DNA of 59,067 nucleotides, taken from Salimicrobium flavidum (GTDB taxonomy: Bacteria; Bacillota; Bacilli; Bacillales; Halobacillaceae). Shown piece after piece: positions 50,873-59,067 of this stretch; position 1 is the first letter of the stretch; each line of letters begins with the position of its first letter. A program made the position numbers and the translations under genes. The notes beneath the pieces are model-generated. The model was not told where the DNA came from. It made no database searches and worked only from the letters and a program-made list of their open reading frames with translations. Location of the stretch: positions 1 through 59,067 of the forward strand of contig NZ_FTOC01000012.1 in NCBI RefSeq assembly GCF_900156645.1, in the 5' to 3' direction.

Positions 50873-52246
50873 TCACTGTTCGAGTGTAGCTTCCATCGCT
50901 TCTTTGATCGTCTCTACTCCTATTACTTCTATATCATCCGGCACCGTCCAGCCTTCGAGGTTTTTCGAAGGAATGACAGCCCGGGAAAAACCTAATTTCG
51001 CAGCTTCCTGTACCCGCTGTTCAATACGGGAGACTCGCCTTATTTCTCCGGTAAGTCCTACTTCACCTATGAGTATGTCTGTCGCTTTCGGAACCTGATC
51101 CCGGAAACTCGAAGCTATACTCACAGCTACACCGAGATCTATAGCGGGCTCATCAAGCTTCACCCCGCCGGCGACTTTCACGTAAGCATCATAATTCTGA
51201 AGAAGCAGACCAGCTCTCTTCTCCAGCACGGCCATAAGCAGAGGGACTCTGCTGTGGTCAAGACCTGTCGCCATACGTCTCGGATTACCGAAGGCAGTCG
51301 GAGAAATAAGCGCCTGAATTTCCACGAGCACTGGCCTTGTGCCTTCCATGGAAGCAACGACTGTAGAACCCGCCGTCCCTTTTGAGCGCTCTTCGAGGAA
51401 TATCTCAGAAGGATTGAGCACTTCTTTCAGTCCGGACTCTTTCATTTCAAAAATACCCATTTCATGTGTTCCCCCAAAACGGTTCTTCACACTGCGAACA
51501 ATACGGAATGTGTTATGCTGTTCCCCTTCAAAATAGAGGACAGCATCTACCATGTGCTCCAACAGGCGGGGGCCTGCGATCGATCCTTCTTTCGTTACGT
51601 GTCCAACGATGAAAATGGGGATACCTTTTGTTTTAGCGATTCTCATCAATTCACTGGTACACTCACGCACCTGGGAGACACTCCCGGGAGCCGAAGTGAC
51701 TTCTTCTTTGTACACAGTCTGAATGGAGTCTACGACAAGAAACTTCGGCTGAACGTCCTCGATGTGAGAAACGATATGTTCCATATTGGTTTCTGCCAGA
51801 ATATAAAGCTGATCCGACGTGACATTTAAACGATCGGCACGCAGCTTCGTCTGTTTGGTTGATTCTTCCCCAGAGATATAGAGGACAGGAAGGTTTTTGT
51901 CAGCTAATTGAGAGGATACCTGGAGTAATAGAGTTGACTTCCCAATACCCGGATCTCCCCCAATCAAAACCAGTGAGCCGCCTACGATCCCTCCACCAAG
52001 GACTCTGTTGAACTCAGGCATCGCCGTTTCTATACGCGATTCCTCTTTCAATTCCACCGAAGTGATCCGTTGCGGCTTGGATCTGTTCTCATTATCTACC
52101 TGAAACGTATGACGACTACTCTTTCCGGTAATCGCCGTCTCTTCAACGAATGTATTCCAACGTCCACAGGCCGTGCATTTCCCCATCCATTTCGGGGACT
52201 CGTTCCCGCACTCCTGACAGACGAATACCGTTTTTTTCTTTGCCAC
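50873..52246 (-). CDS. radA: DNA repair protein RadA
   Basis: A 457-residue RecA-like helicase. Zinc finger C10-x2-C13...C24-x2-C27, Walker [11 protein letters not shown] at about 96-105, KNRFG motif ([12 protein letters not shown]), and a C-terminal Lon-like domain ([20 protein letters not shown]). It drives branch migration in recombination. Start ATG is 52246. Unlike in B. subtilis, it is separated from clpC by a terminator and 700 bp of repeats. Confidence 0.97.
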   Translation of the reverse strand: MAKKKTVFVCQECGNESPKWMGKCTACGRWNTFVEETAITGKSSRHTFQVDNENRSKPQRITSVELKEESRIETAMPEFNRVLGGGIVGGSLVLIGGDPGIGKSTLLLQVSSQLADKNLPVLYISGEESTKQTKLRADRLNVTSDQLYILAETNMEHIVSHIEDVQPKFLVVDSIQTVYKEEVTSAPGSVSQVRECTSELMRIAKTKGIPIFIVGHVTKEGSIAGPRLLEHMVDAVLYFEGEQHNTFRIVRSVKNRFGGTHEMGIFEMKESGLKEVLNPSEIFLEERSKGTAGSTVVASMEGTRPVLVEIQALISPTAFGNPRRMATGLDHSRVPLLMAVLEKRAGLLLQNYDAYVKVAGGVKLDEPAIDLGVAVSIASSFRDQVPKATDILIGEVGLTGEIRRVSRIEQRVQEAAKLGFSRAVIPSKNLEGWTVPDDIEVIGVETIKEAMEATLEQ

Positions 52247-52268
52247 GATAAACCTCTCCTCATCATCT

Positions 52269-52300
52269 ATTATATACGAAAACTACTTTCGATAAGTTTC
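52269..52300 (-). promoter_or_regulatory. Possible radA promoter
   Basis: Minus strand: TATAAT (52269-52274), 17 bases after the weak -35 ACTTAT; the spacer holds the near-palindrome CGAAAGTAGTTTTCG. It does not match the Bacillus LexA box CGAACNNNNGTTCG. A local promoter is expected because clpC ends in a terminator. Confidence 0.35.
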
Positions 52301-52340
52301 ATCACAATTTCAATTTTGTTAAAAATTCCTTACGATAAAA

Positions 52341-52860
52341 GAAAAGCGGAAGCTTCCGTTCAGAAATTCTGACACAAGCAGAACGGGCAGATGGAAGATG
52401 GGCTTCCTTTCTCTGATCCGGACTGCTTGTGACAAGGATTTCTGGAAGCTGAAGCTAGACTAGAAAAGCGGAACCATTCGTTTAGAAGCTCTAAGATAAG
52501 TGGACGCATCTGGCTTCGGGTGAAATTCCCCGAAACAGGGGTGGCCGCTTATCTTACGGGCTTCTGAATGGTGGAGCTAGACACAAGAAAAGCGGAGTTC
52601 TCTTGTTCAGAAGCCCTGAGCTAAGCAGGGCTTCTCTTTTCAGGTGATTTTTCCTGAAGACTCTGTTAAGGCCGGTTGTTGATTTTGGAACGAAGGGTGG
52701 AGACGCCTGCGGGAAAAGCATGAACGGAAAATCACCGGAATCGAACCTAGTGAGATTCCGGTAGTTGACGTCATGCCCGCGGCAAGATTCCACCCGTAGA
52801 GATAAATAATCAACTTAGAACACGGGCTTCTGGAGAACGAAGCTAGACTAGAAAAGCGGA
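52341..52860. repeat. Tandem Bacillaceae-type hairpin repeats, four units
   Basis: Four units start with GAAAAGCGGA (52341, 52463, 52587, 52851) and the first three close with GAAGCTAGAC or GGAGCTAGAC (ending 52460, 52582, 52848). Each complete unit is internally palindromic, e.g. TTCAGAA...TTCTGG and AGATAAG...CTTATCT. Unit 3 is split by the palindromic repeat at 52678-52814, and unit 4 is a stump. Such units recur in Bacillaceae intergenic regions as far as I recall. No coding frame is present. Confidence 0.75.
52678..52814. repeat. Dispersed palindromic repeat, copy A, nested in unit 3
   Basis: GTTGATT (52678-52684) and AATCAAC (52808-52814) bound imperfect arms GGGTGGAGACGCCTGCGGGA and GCCCGCGGCAAGATTCCACC. 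Inner ACCGGAATC...GATTCCGGT also pairs. The same arm sequence occurs in copy B (25125) and copy C (57909). Confidence 0.65.
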
Positions 52861-52909
52861 GTTCTCCTAATTATGCTTTCCTATGTATAAGTATGAAGCA
52901 GAAATGAAA

Positions 52910-52937
52910 AAATCGGAAGGCATTCGCCTTCCGATTT
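52910..52937 (-). terminator. Terminator of the ctsR-clpC operon
   Basis: Minus strand: AAATCGGAAGGCGAATGCCTTCCGATTT followed by a T tract, 6 bases after clpC. Confidence 0.93.
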
Positions 52938-52942
52938 CAAAA

Positions 52943-55411
52943 TTATGCTTCCGCTTTTTCCGTGGAAACGACAAATTGATTATCTTCATCCAGATCAATC
53001 GTAACCTTCTGACCTTTGTGGATGGATTCTTTAAGCAATTCCTCGGACAACAGATCTTCCACGTTTTTCTGAAGAGAACGACGAAGTGGGCGGGCTCCAT
53101 ATTCCGGATCGAACCCTTCTTCGGCAATGTGGGAGATCGCTTTGTCTGTCAGAGTAAAGTCGATTTCCTGCTCGAGCAGACGAACTCTCAGCTGTTCTGC
53201 CATAAGCGTAACGATATCTTTCATGTGTTTCTTCTCCAGCGCATGGAAAACAATCGTTTCATCAATACGGTTCAGGAACTCAGGACGGAATGCTTTCTTC
53301 AGTTCTTCCGTCACTTTCGATTTCATATCTTTGTGATCCTGGGTTTTGTCTCCCATCGAGAAACCGACGTATTTATTATCTTTCAGCTCCTGGGCGCCGA
53401 CGTTCGATGTCATAATCAATACGGTGTTACGGAAGTCGACGACCCGTCCCTTACCATCTGTAAGACGACCATCTTCAAGCACCTGAAGCAATACGTTGAA
53501 TACATCAGGGTGTGCTTTTTCCACCTCGTCGAGCAGGACGACTGAATAAGGCTTCTGACGAACTTTTTCAGTCAGTTGACCGCCTTCTTCATAGCCGACG
53601 TACCCTGGAGGAGAACCTACAAGACGGGACGTACTGTGTTTTTCCATGTACTCGGACATGTCTACACGAATCATCGCATCTTCTTCACCGAACATACTCT
53701 CTGCGAGCGCACGGGCCAACTCTGTTTTCCCTACCCCTGTAGGACCAAGGAAGATGAAGGAACCGATTGGGCGTTTTGGATCTTTCAAACCGGCACGAGC
53801 CCGGCGTATTGCTTTAGATACGGAGTGTACCGCTTCATCCTGCCCGATTACACGACTGTGAAGCGTATCTTCGAGATTAAGGAGACGTTCGCTTTCTTCT
53901 GTCGTCATTTTCTTCACAGGGACTCCGGTCCATGTAGAAACGATAGAAGCGATGTCTTCCATAGTGACTTCTGCATCTTCCTGTCCCTGCTTCTCTTTCC
54001 ACTCTTTCTTCGTCTCTTCCAATTCATCTCTTAATTTCTGTTCATTGTCACGAAGAGAAGCCGCTTTTTCAAATTCCTGACTCTGCACAGTGGCATCTTT
54101 TTCTTTGCGGACTTCTTCAAGCTTCTGCTCAAGCTCCTTCAAGTTCGGTGGAGCCGTATAGGAACGCAAGCGTACTTTAGAAGCAGCCTCATCAACCAGG
54201 TCGATCGCCTTATCCGGTAAAAATCTGTCCGTGATATAACGATCGGAAAAACGGACTGCCGCTTCAATAGCTTCATCCGTAATCGTAACGCGGTGGTGAG
54301 CTTCATAACGGTCTCTCAGTCCCTGGAGAATCTGAGTAGACTCTTCAGTAGTCGGTTCGTCTACCTGAATCGGCTGGAACCGGCGTTCAAGAGCAGCATC
54401 TTTTTCGATATATTTACGATACTCATCCATCGTAGTAGCACCGATACACTGCAGATCTCCACGGGCGAGAGAAGGTTTAAGAATGTTGGAAGCATCGATA
54501 GCGCCTTCTGCACCGCCGGCTCCGATCAAGGTATGCAATTCATCGATGAAAAGGATGATATTGCCGGCCTGACGAATTTCTTCCATCACTTTCTTCAAAC
54601 GATCTTCGAATTCACCGCGATATTTCGTTCCGGCTACTACCGTCCCCATATCAAGCGTCATCACTCGTTTATCCCGCAGAATTTCAGGGATTTCATTATC
54701 GATGATCTGCTGCGCCAATCCTTCTGCAATTGCTGTTTTACCGACACCAGGCTCACCGACAAGCACCGGATTATTCTTTGTGCGTCGACTGAGGACTTGA
54801 ATCACACGTTGAATCTCTTCGCTTCTCCCTATCACCGGGTCGATATTTCCTTCTTTCGCTACCGATGTCAAATCACGGGCCAGAGAGTCTAGTGTTGGTG
54901 TGTTCTGGCCGCCACCTTGCGTACCCGAGCTGGCCTGATTCCCTCCACGACGGCCTTGGTGTCCACCGGTGGATTCGTTATTGCCGAGCAGTTGCAATAC
55001 CTGCTGACGGGCTTTGTTAAGGCTCACGCCAAGGTTATTGAGAACTCTCGCTGCTACACCCTCACCTTCGCGGATCAGTCCAAGCAGGATATGTTCCGTT
55101 CCTACATAAGAATGTCCCAATTTACGGGCTTCGTCCATAGAAAGTTCAATGACTTTCTTGGCACGAGGGGTATAATGAATCGTTTGAGAAACCTTCTCCC
55201 CTTTACCGATCAAATTCTCTACTTCTGTCTGAATTGTTTCCGCTTCAAGTCCAAGAGCAGTCAAAGCTTTAGCAGCAATGCCTTCCCCTTCTTTCACAAG
55301 TCCAAGCAGAATGTGTTCTGTACCAATATTGTTGTGGCCAAGACGAACTGCTTCTTCCTGCGCCAAAGCCAAGACTTTTTGTGCTCTTTCCGTAAATCTA
55401 CCAAACATCAT
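52943..55411 (-). CDS. clpC: ATP-dependent Clp protease ATP-binding subunit ClpC
   Basis: An 822-residue AAA+ unfoldase: two N-terminal Clp repeats, NBD1 with Walker A GEPGVGKT, a coiled middle domain with a UVR-like part ([20 protein letters not shown]), and NBD2 with [11 protein letters not shown]-type ClpP loop ([11 protein letters not shown] region) lies in NBD2. It degrades phosphoarginine-tagged proteins with ClpP and needs McsA/McsB or MecA adaptors. Last gene of the CtsR regulon operon. Confidence 0.97.
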   Translation of the reverse strand: MMFGRFTERAQKVLALAQEEAVRLGHNNIGTEHILLGLVKEGEGIAAKALTALGLEAETIQTEVENLIGKGEKVSQTIHYTPRAKKVIELSMDEARKLGHSYVGTEHILLGLIREGEGVAARVLNNLGVSLNKARQQVLQLLGNNESTGGHQGRRGGNQASSGTQGGGQNTPTLDSLARDLTSVAKEGNIDPVIGRSEEIQRVIQVLSRRTKNNPVLVGEPGVGKTAIAEGLAQQIIDNEIPEILRDKRVMTLDMGTVVAGTKYRGEFEDRLKKVMEEIRQAGNIILFIDELHTLIGAGGAEGAIDASNILKPSLARGDLQCIGATTMDEYRKYIEKDAALERRFQPIQVDEPTTEESTQILQGLRDRYEAHHRVTITDEAIEAAVRFSDRYITDRFLPDKAIDLVDEAASKVRLRSYTAPPNLKELEQKLEEVRKEKDATVQSQEFEKAASLRDNEQKLRDELEETKKEWKEKQGQEDAEVTMEDIASIVSTWTGVPVKKMTTEESERLLNLEDTLHSRVIGQDEAVHSVSKAIRRARAGLKDPKRPIGSFIFLGPTGVGKTELARALAESMFGEEDAMIRVDMSEYMEKHSTSRLVGSPPGYVGYEEGGQLTEKVRQKPYSVVLLDEVEKAHPDVFNVLLQVLEDGRLTDGKGRVVDFRNTVLIMTSNVGAQELKDNKYVGFSMGDKTQDHKDMKSKVTEELKKAFRPEFLNRIDETIVFHALEKKHMKDIVTLMAEQLRVRLLEQEIDFTLTDKAISHIAEEGFDPEYGARPLRRSLQKNVEDLLSEELLKESIHKGQKVTIDLDEDNQFVVSTEKAEA

Positions 55412-55429
55412 AATGTGTTACCTCCCTTA

Positions 55430-56500
55430 TTAGTCTTCATCTTCAAGATTTATCCGTTCTCTTATCAGCGTTGCTCTTTTCATATCCCGTTCACCGGCTC
55501 CTAGAGCCTCCCCGGCATATTGCTGCAAGAACCCGGGCTGAGTAAGCACCATCAATTCATTCAAAATCGTGCGCGGGATATCCTTGATGAAACCGAGATC
55601 AATACCAAGACGCAAGTCCGAAAGACAGCTTGCTGCTTCCTTGGACGTAATCACTCTGCTATGTTTCAACAAACCGTAGGACCGGAAGATACGGTCTTCC
55701 AACTGAACCGGAGAACGGTTCAGCAACGTCTGTCTCGCTTTACGTTCCTGTTCGATAAGCTGACGAACGACACTATGCAAATCTTCTACGATATCCTCCT
55801 CGGATTTTCCTAGAGTAATCTGATTGGAAATTTGAAAAAGATTTCCTACAGCCTCACTACCTTCTCCATAAATACCGCGGATTACGAGTCCCAATTGATT
55901 GATGGCCGGAGTCATCCTGCTCATCTGTTGGGTGATCGCCAATGCAGGGAGATGCATCATCACAGATGCTCTCATTCCCGTGCCTACGTTTGTAGGACAT
56001 GCCGTCAAATATCCGCGCTCTTCATCGAAGGCATAATCGATTTTCTCCTCCAGCCAATCGTCCAGCTGAGATGTCTGCTCCAGCGCTTTATCCAGTTGGA
56101 ACCCCGGAAAATAAAGTTGGATACGGATGTGATCTTCTTCATTCACCATGATAGACACTTGTTCATTCTCACTGATAATCGTCGCAGCGCTCTCCGCATT
56201 TTCGACAAGGTGTGGGCTGATCAGGTGTTTTTCGACAAGCACTCTTTTCTCTATCGGTTCCAGGTCTTTCATTTTCACCATCTGAAACCTTTCATAATCA
56301 CGGAAAGAAACATTTGTGAAATTATCTTCCATGAAAGACAGGACATCTTCAAGTGGGCCTTCTTCTGCTACAGTCGGAAACGGTTCTAAAGAGAAATTTC
56401 TTGCCAGCCTTATACGACTGCTGAGTACAATGTCACTATCAGGGCCTTCATGGCGCATCCATGGACTGATCGCTTCATTCATGAATTTTTCCAGAGACAT
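55430..56500 (-). CDS. mcsB: Protein arginine kinase McsB
   Basis: A 356-residue guanido-kinase-fold protein. [40 protein letters not shown] and [20 protein letters not shown] are the ATP- and arginine-binding motifs. It marks proteins with phosphoarginine for ClpCP and inactivates CtsR. Its start overlaps the mcsA stop by one base. Confidence 0.97.
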   Translation of the reverse strand: MSLEKFMNEAISPWMRHEGPDSDIVLSSRIRLARNFSLEPFPTVAEEGPLEDVLSFMEDNFTNVSFRDYERFQMVKMKDLEPIEKRVLVEKHLISPHLVENAESAATIISENEQVSIMVNEEDHIRIQLYFPGFQLDKALEQTSQLDDWLEEKIDYAFDEERGYLTACPTNVGTGMRASVMMHLPALAITQQMSRMTPAINQLGLVIRGIYGEGSEAVGNLFQISNQITLGKSEEDIVEDLHSVVRQLIEQERKARQTLLNRSPVQLEDRIFRSYGLLKHSRVITSKEAASCLSDLRLGIDLGFIKDIPRTILNELMVLTQPGFLQQYAGEALGAGERDMKRATLIRERINLEDED

Positions 56501-57045
56501 CAGGAATCACCGCCTTTTCCCTGATTCAATTCTTCTTCCAACGTTTTGATCTGATCTCTTACTTTCGCTGCTTCTTCGAATTCTTCCTGCTTTATTAACT
56601 GGTGAAGACTCTCTTTGTACCTTTCAATATCTTTTCGTACATTGAGATTACCACCGGCACGTTTTGGAATCTTTCCGTGGTGTTTCGTGTTTCCACTGTG
56701 AACTCTTTTCAACACAGGGTTCAGGCGCTCGTTGAACGTTTCATAACAAGTGGCACAACCGAATTTTCCGGACCTCGTGAATTCCTGATAAGTAAGGCCG
56801 CACGTAGGGCATTGAAGATCCGCTTTTGGCTTTTTATTCTCTTTGAATAATTCTGAACTTTTACCGCCTTCCATGTGGAAGAGTCCGGACAACAAATCGT
56901 TCAATGAAAAACTTTCTTCTTCATAGTTCATGTACCCCTGTTCTTTCGCACACTGATCGCATAAATGGACTTCGTTTTTCTTTCCATTGATCACTTGGGT
57001 GAGATGAACGGTGGCAGGGCGTTCCTGACATCGTTGACATTGCAT
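56500..57045 (-). CDS. mcsA: McsB activator McsA
   Basis: A 181-residue protein with two zinc modules ([16 protein letters not shown]...CDQC and [11 protein letters not shown]...CATC) and a C-terminal UVR helical hairpin ([20 protein letters not shown]). It activates McsB kinase and stabilises CtsR. It lies between ctsR and mcsB. Confidence 0.96.
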   Translation of the reverse strand: MQCQRCQERPATVHLTQVINGKKNEVHLCDQCAKEQGYMNYEEESFSLNDLLSGLFHMEGGKSSELFKENKKPKADLQCPTCGLTYQEFTRSGKFGCATCYETFNERLNPVLKRVHSGNTKHHGKIPKRAGGNLNVRKDIERYKESLHQLIKQEEFEEAAKVRDQIKTLEEELNQGKGGDS

Positions 57046-57063
57046 AGCAGGTCACTCCTTCCG

Positions 57064-57525
57064 TTACTTATATTTAAGGATGGACAACATGGCTGTCATA
57101 ATCCTCGAACGTATTTCATCCCGAAACGGTAAAGGAAAAGCTAAAGTTTTTCGGTCGATGACACTTAAAATCAGTTCCGATTCCCGTGTCGTGATAATAT
57201 CATTTTCAATCAGTCTCTCAATTACGTCCGTCGCTCTCGATTGAGAAACTTCCGGCTGTATAAGAAGTAGTATTTCATCAATCAGCTGGGAATGATCCAG
57301 ATGCTGGATACGGCGAATACGTATATAACCCCCGCCGCCCCTTTTACTTTCAACTATATACCCTTTTTCCACAGTGAAACGTGTTTTAATCACATAATTG
57401 ATTTGAGAAGGAACGCACTGAAATTGTTCAGCCAGGTCACTTCGTTTTATTTCAATGACCTGGTGCGGGTTATCTTTAAGTATGTTTTTCAAATACTCTT
57501 CGATGACGTCAGATATATTCCGCAT
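57064..57525 (-). CDS. ctsR: Transcriptional repressor CtsR
   Basis: A 153-residue winged-helix repressor of clp genes: SDLAEQFQCVPSQINYVIKT is the HTH and ESKRGGGGYIRIRRI the glycine-rich wing with the heat-sensing tetraglycine. McsB phosphorylates it to relieve repression. First gene of the operon, behind a matching operator. Confidence 0.97.
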   Translation of the reverse strand: MRNISDVIEEYLKNILKDNPHQVIEIKRSDLAEQFQCVPSQINYVIKTRFTVEKGYIVESKRGGGGYIRIRRIQHLDHSQLIDEILLLIQPEVSQSRATDVIERLIENDIITTRESELILSVIDRKTLAFPLPFRDEIRSRIMTAMLSILKYK

Positions 57526-57541
57526 GTCTCCCTCCTCCTCT

Positions 57542-57564
57542 TTTGACTTTGACTATCTTTGACT
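57542..57564 (-). promoter_or_regulatory. CtsR operator
   Basis: Minus strand: AGTCAAAGATAGTCAAA, the CtsR heptad consensus, followed directly by a third GTCAAA. It overlaps the likely start of transcription. Confidence 0.92.
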
Positions 57565-57572
57565 TTAATTTT

Positions 57573-57600
57573 ATTATACTCAAAATTATTCATCATTCAA
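57573..57600 (-). promoter_or_regulatory. Promoter of ctsR-mcsA-mcsB-clpC
   Basis: Minus strand: TTGAAT (57595-57600), 16 bases, TATAAT (57573-57578); the operator follows at once. Confidence 0.75.
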
Positions 57601-57679
57601 CTATTTTGATTACACTTCTCCCGTTCCCTTATTAAGGTAAAAGTAAAACAGAATTTCTCCGGTGGTTCCCAGAAAAAAT

Positions 57680-57799
57680 AGTGAACGTCAGGCAACATTA
57701 TCTGATGAAAGTTTGCCGGATATAACCCTCCGCCCCGCGGATCAGTTGCAATCTGCTCATCTTGAAACTTTCTTTTTTGTATAGCGTCTGATGTTCACT
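57680..57799. repeat. Long imperfect palindrome upstream of ctsR
   Basis: AGTGAACGTCAG (57680-57691) and CTGATGTTCACT (57788-57799) pair at 11 of 12 positions, with an inner GAAAGTTT/AAACTTTC pair. It looks like another intergenic repeat element and contains no coding frame. The rest of the 57601-57950 gap holds only repeat copy C. Confidence 0.55.
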
Positions 57800-57908
57800 G
57801 CTTAGTAGAAGGGCACACTGCCAAAGCCCTTGTGCTTTCAGTACGAAGAATAAACCTAACATGGACTAAAAAAACAGTGAATTCCTCTGTGCAGAGCTTC
57901 CGAAATGA

Positions 57909-57930
57909 CCACGGCAAGCTTCCACCTGTA
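57909..57930. repeat. Dispersed palindromic repeat, copy C (half)
   Basis: CCACGGCAAGCTTCCACCTG matches the right arm of copy A (GCGGCAAGATTCCACCCG). The left arm is absent or too diverged. Confidence 0.45.
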
Positions 57931-57952
57931 TCAACAATGTATGATAAAAGAG

Positions 57953-57979
57953 CTTAAAAAAAAGCCTTTCCCAGGCTTT
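57953..57979 (-). terminator. Terminator of the mgtC-like gene
   Basis: Minus strand: AAAGCCTGGGAAAGGCTTT followed by a run of T residues, two bases after the stop codon. Confidence 0.9.
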
Positions 57980-57980
57980 T

Positions 57981-58682
57981 TTAAAAATTATGAGAAACTG
58001 AAATCTCCCCGTCCAATTTCCCTAATTCCTCTAACAACGTGGCATCGTTAATCGTGTTGTTCTTCGCCAGCTGTAATATAATCCGGATCTCCTCTTCCTT
58101 TTTCACTTCCATTTTTTCTATCTCCACCTGTAGATTATCAAGTAATTCAAAAACTTCTTTTACATCCCCCTGGTTTTTCATCGTGATGTAATAAGCTCCT
58201 TTTCCTACATTCTTGAGATACTTCTCCTCTACATTATTCAAAACAATCAGACTTATGAGGACAAGCACAGTGGAAAGAACAGCCACATCATACATACCAG
58301 CTCCTACAACAAGCCCGATTCCCGCCACTGTCCAGATGGAAGCAGCAGTCGTTAATCCCCGTATCGTACTGCCATGCACAATGATCGTACCAGCGCCGAG
58401 AAAGCCGATGCCGCTTATAACATAAGACGGAATACGGGCAGGGTCAAAACGGATGTTATCATATTTCTGAATATATTCCTCGAATCCATACAAAGAAAGC
58501 AACATCATCAGACATGCTCCTACTCCTACAAGAATATGAGTTCTGAATCCGGCAGAATGTTTTTTTAATTCTCTCTCAAAACCTATAAGACCTGATAGAA
58601 AAAGAGCGATAACGAGACGGACCGTGAATTTATCAAAATCGTCATCTATCATGTTCAAAAAAAATTGTTTCACTTCTTCCAT
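57981..58682 (-). CDS. MgtC/SapB-family membrane protein
   Basis: A 233-residue protein from ATG 58682, which has AGGAGGGAG upstream; the frame is open to 58757 without a better start. Several N-terminal membrane segments hold RLVIALFLSGLIGFERELKK, SGIGFLGAGTIIVHGSTIRG and LTTAASIWTVAGIGLVVGAG, the MgtC signature. A soluble ACT-like C-terminal domain follows. MgtC proteins support growth at low magnesium, partly by acting on the F-type ATPase. It is a single-gene unit between the rRNA operon and ctsR. Confidence 0.9.
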   Translation of the reverse strand: MEEVKQFFLNMIDDDFDKFTVRLVIALFLSGLIGFERELKKHSAGFRTHILVGVGACLMMLLSLYGFEEYIQKYDNIRFDPARIPSYVISGIGFLGAGTIIVHGSTIRGLTTAASIWTVAGIGLVVGAGMYDVAVLSTVLVLISLIVLNNVEEKYLKNVGKGAYYITMKNQGDVKEVFELLDNLQVEIEKMEVKKEEEIRIILQLAKNNTINDATLLEELGKLDGEISVSHNF

Positions 58683-58769
58683 CCTGCTCTCCCTCCTTTT
58701 CGGGCTATGTAATTCACTCCTATATTGAATTATAAACGATGAAGTGCTCATTTTCATTTATACCTGTAC

Positions 58770-58800
58770 AAAAAAAGCCCAGAGGGGGTGGCCTCTGGGC
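58770..58800 (-). terminator. Terminator of the rRNA operon
   Basis: Minus strand: GCCCAGAGGCCACCCCCTCT closing with GGGC, followed by seven T residues, eight bases past the 5S gene. Confidence 0.93.
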
Positions 58801-58808
58801 TCTCACAA

Positions 58809-58922
58809 TGTGGCAGCGCCCTACTCTCGCGGGGGGTAACCCCGACTACCATCGGCGCGGAAGAGCTTAACTGCTGTGTTCGGCATGGGAACAGGTGTGA
58901 CCTCTTCGCTATCGCCACCACA
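58809..58922 (-). rRNA. rrf: 5S ribosomal RNA
   Basis: The 114-base gene begins TGTGGTGGCGATAGCGAAGA, contains CCCATGCCGAACACAGCAGT and ends CGCTGCCACA. Its ends pair over ten positions (helix I). It closes a 16S-23S-5S operon entering from the right. Confidence 0.96.
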
Positions 58923-58979
58923 TCGAATGAAGGGTGACCCTTCAAAACTGGATAAGAAACAGTCGACCAACTGTATAGA

Positions 58980-59067
58980 GAAGATCTCGATGGATTAGTA
59001 TCCGTCTGCTGCACGTGTCGCCACGCTTCCACACCGGACCTATCAACCTCTTCGTCTCAGAGGCATC
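58980..59067 (-). rRNA. rrl: 23S ribosomal RNA, 3' end (partial)
   Basis: Minus strand reads GGTTGATAGGTCCGGTGTGG and ends near GATACTAATCCATCGAG, the closing segment of Bacillus 23S rRNA. The gene continues beyond the window. The exact 3' end is approximate. About 57 bases of spacer separate it from 5S. Confidence 0.9.

Noticed and set aside
52275-52295. LexA box upstream of radA
   Set aside because: CGAAAGTAGTTTTCG has A/T in place of the required C/G positions and the wrong spacing for the Bacillus LexA consensus.
52341-52860. CRISPR-like array between clpC and radA
   Set aside because: Units are about 120 bases, internally palindromic and variable throughout; no short constant repeats with unique spacers.

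Overview
This window is the conserved transcription/translation super-locus of a Gram-positive Bacillaceae-type Firmicute, read almost entirely on the minus strand. The gene order from the rRNA operon (right edge) to rpsI (about 6.1 kb) is nearly that of Bacillus subtilis. Ribosomal protein sequences, a Cys T-box, a CtsR operator, L10/L11/L13 leaders and TTG/GTG starts on rpoB and rplK all fit Bacillaceae. Rather acidic proteins and the gene set would suit a moderately halophilic Halobacillus/Salimicrobium-like organism, but that is an inference; genus is not established here.

Right to left along the minus strand: the 23S 3' end and 5S rRNA (59067-58809); a MgtC/SapB membrane protein; the CtsR-controlled stress operon ctsR-mcsA-mcsB-clpC (57.5-52.9 kb); a 700-bp block of nested repeats; radA-yacL; ispD-ispF-gltX; a Cys T-box before cysE-cysS-mrnC-rlmB-rae1; sigH; rpmG-secE-nusG; rplK-rplA; rplJ-rplL behind an L10 leader; rsmC; rpoB-rpoC; an L7Ae-type gene-rpsL-rpsG-fusA-tuf; the S10-spc-alpha ribosomal cluster (24.8-10.5 kb) with secY, adk, infA and rpoA; the energy-coupling-factor genes ecfA1-ecfA2-ecfT with truA; and rplM-rpsI behind an L13 leader.

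Two genes normally found in this order are missing from their places: disA (c-di-AMP synthase) between radA and yacL, and map (methionine aminopeptidase) between adk and the KOW/infA pair.

The left 6 kb is different: a graveyard of mobile DNA. It holds an IS3-family end, an AbrB/RelE-type toxin-antitoxin pair, a PD-(D/E)XK-like gene cut off by an IS21-family remnant, a decayed IS3 copy, an intact membrane diguanylate cyclase, a 309-bp internally deleted IS256-like element with perfect 20-bp ends, and the debris of a PBSX/skin-like prophage (XtrA-like, LexA-like, RusA-like fragments and an integrase tail whose catalytic tyrosine codon is an amber stop). I did not find a convincing new biological system. 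The best novelties are the decay signatures, the missing core genes, the nested repeats, and several uncatalogued RNA/DNA structures in the intergenic regions of the housekeeping genes.
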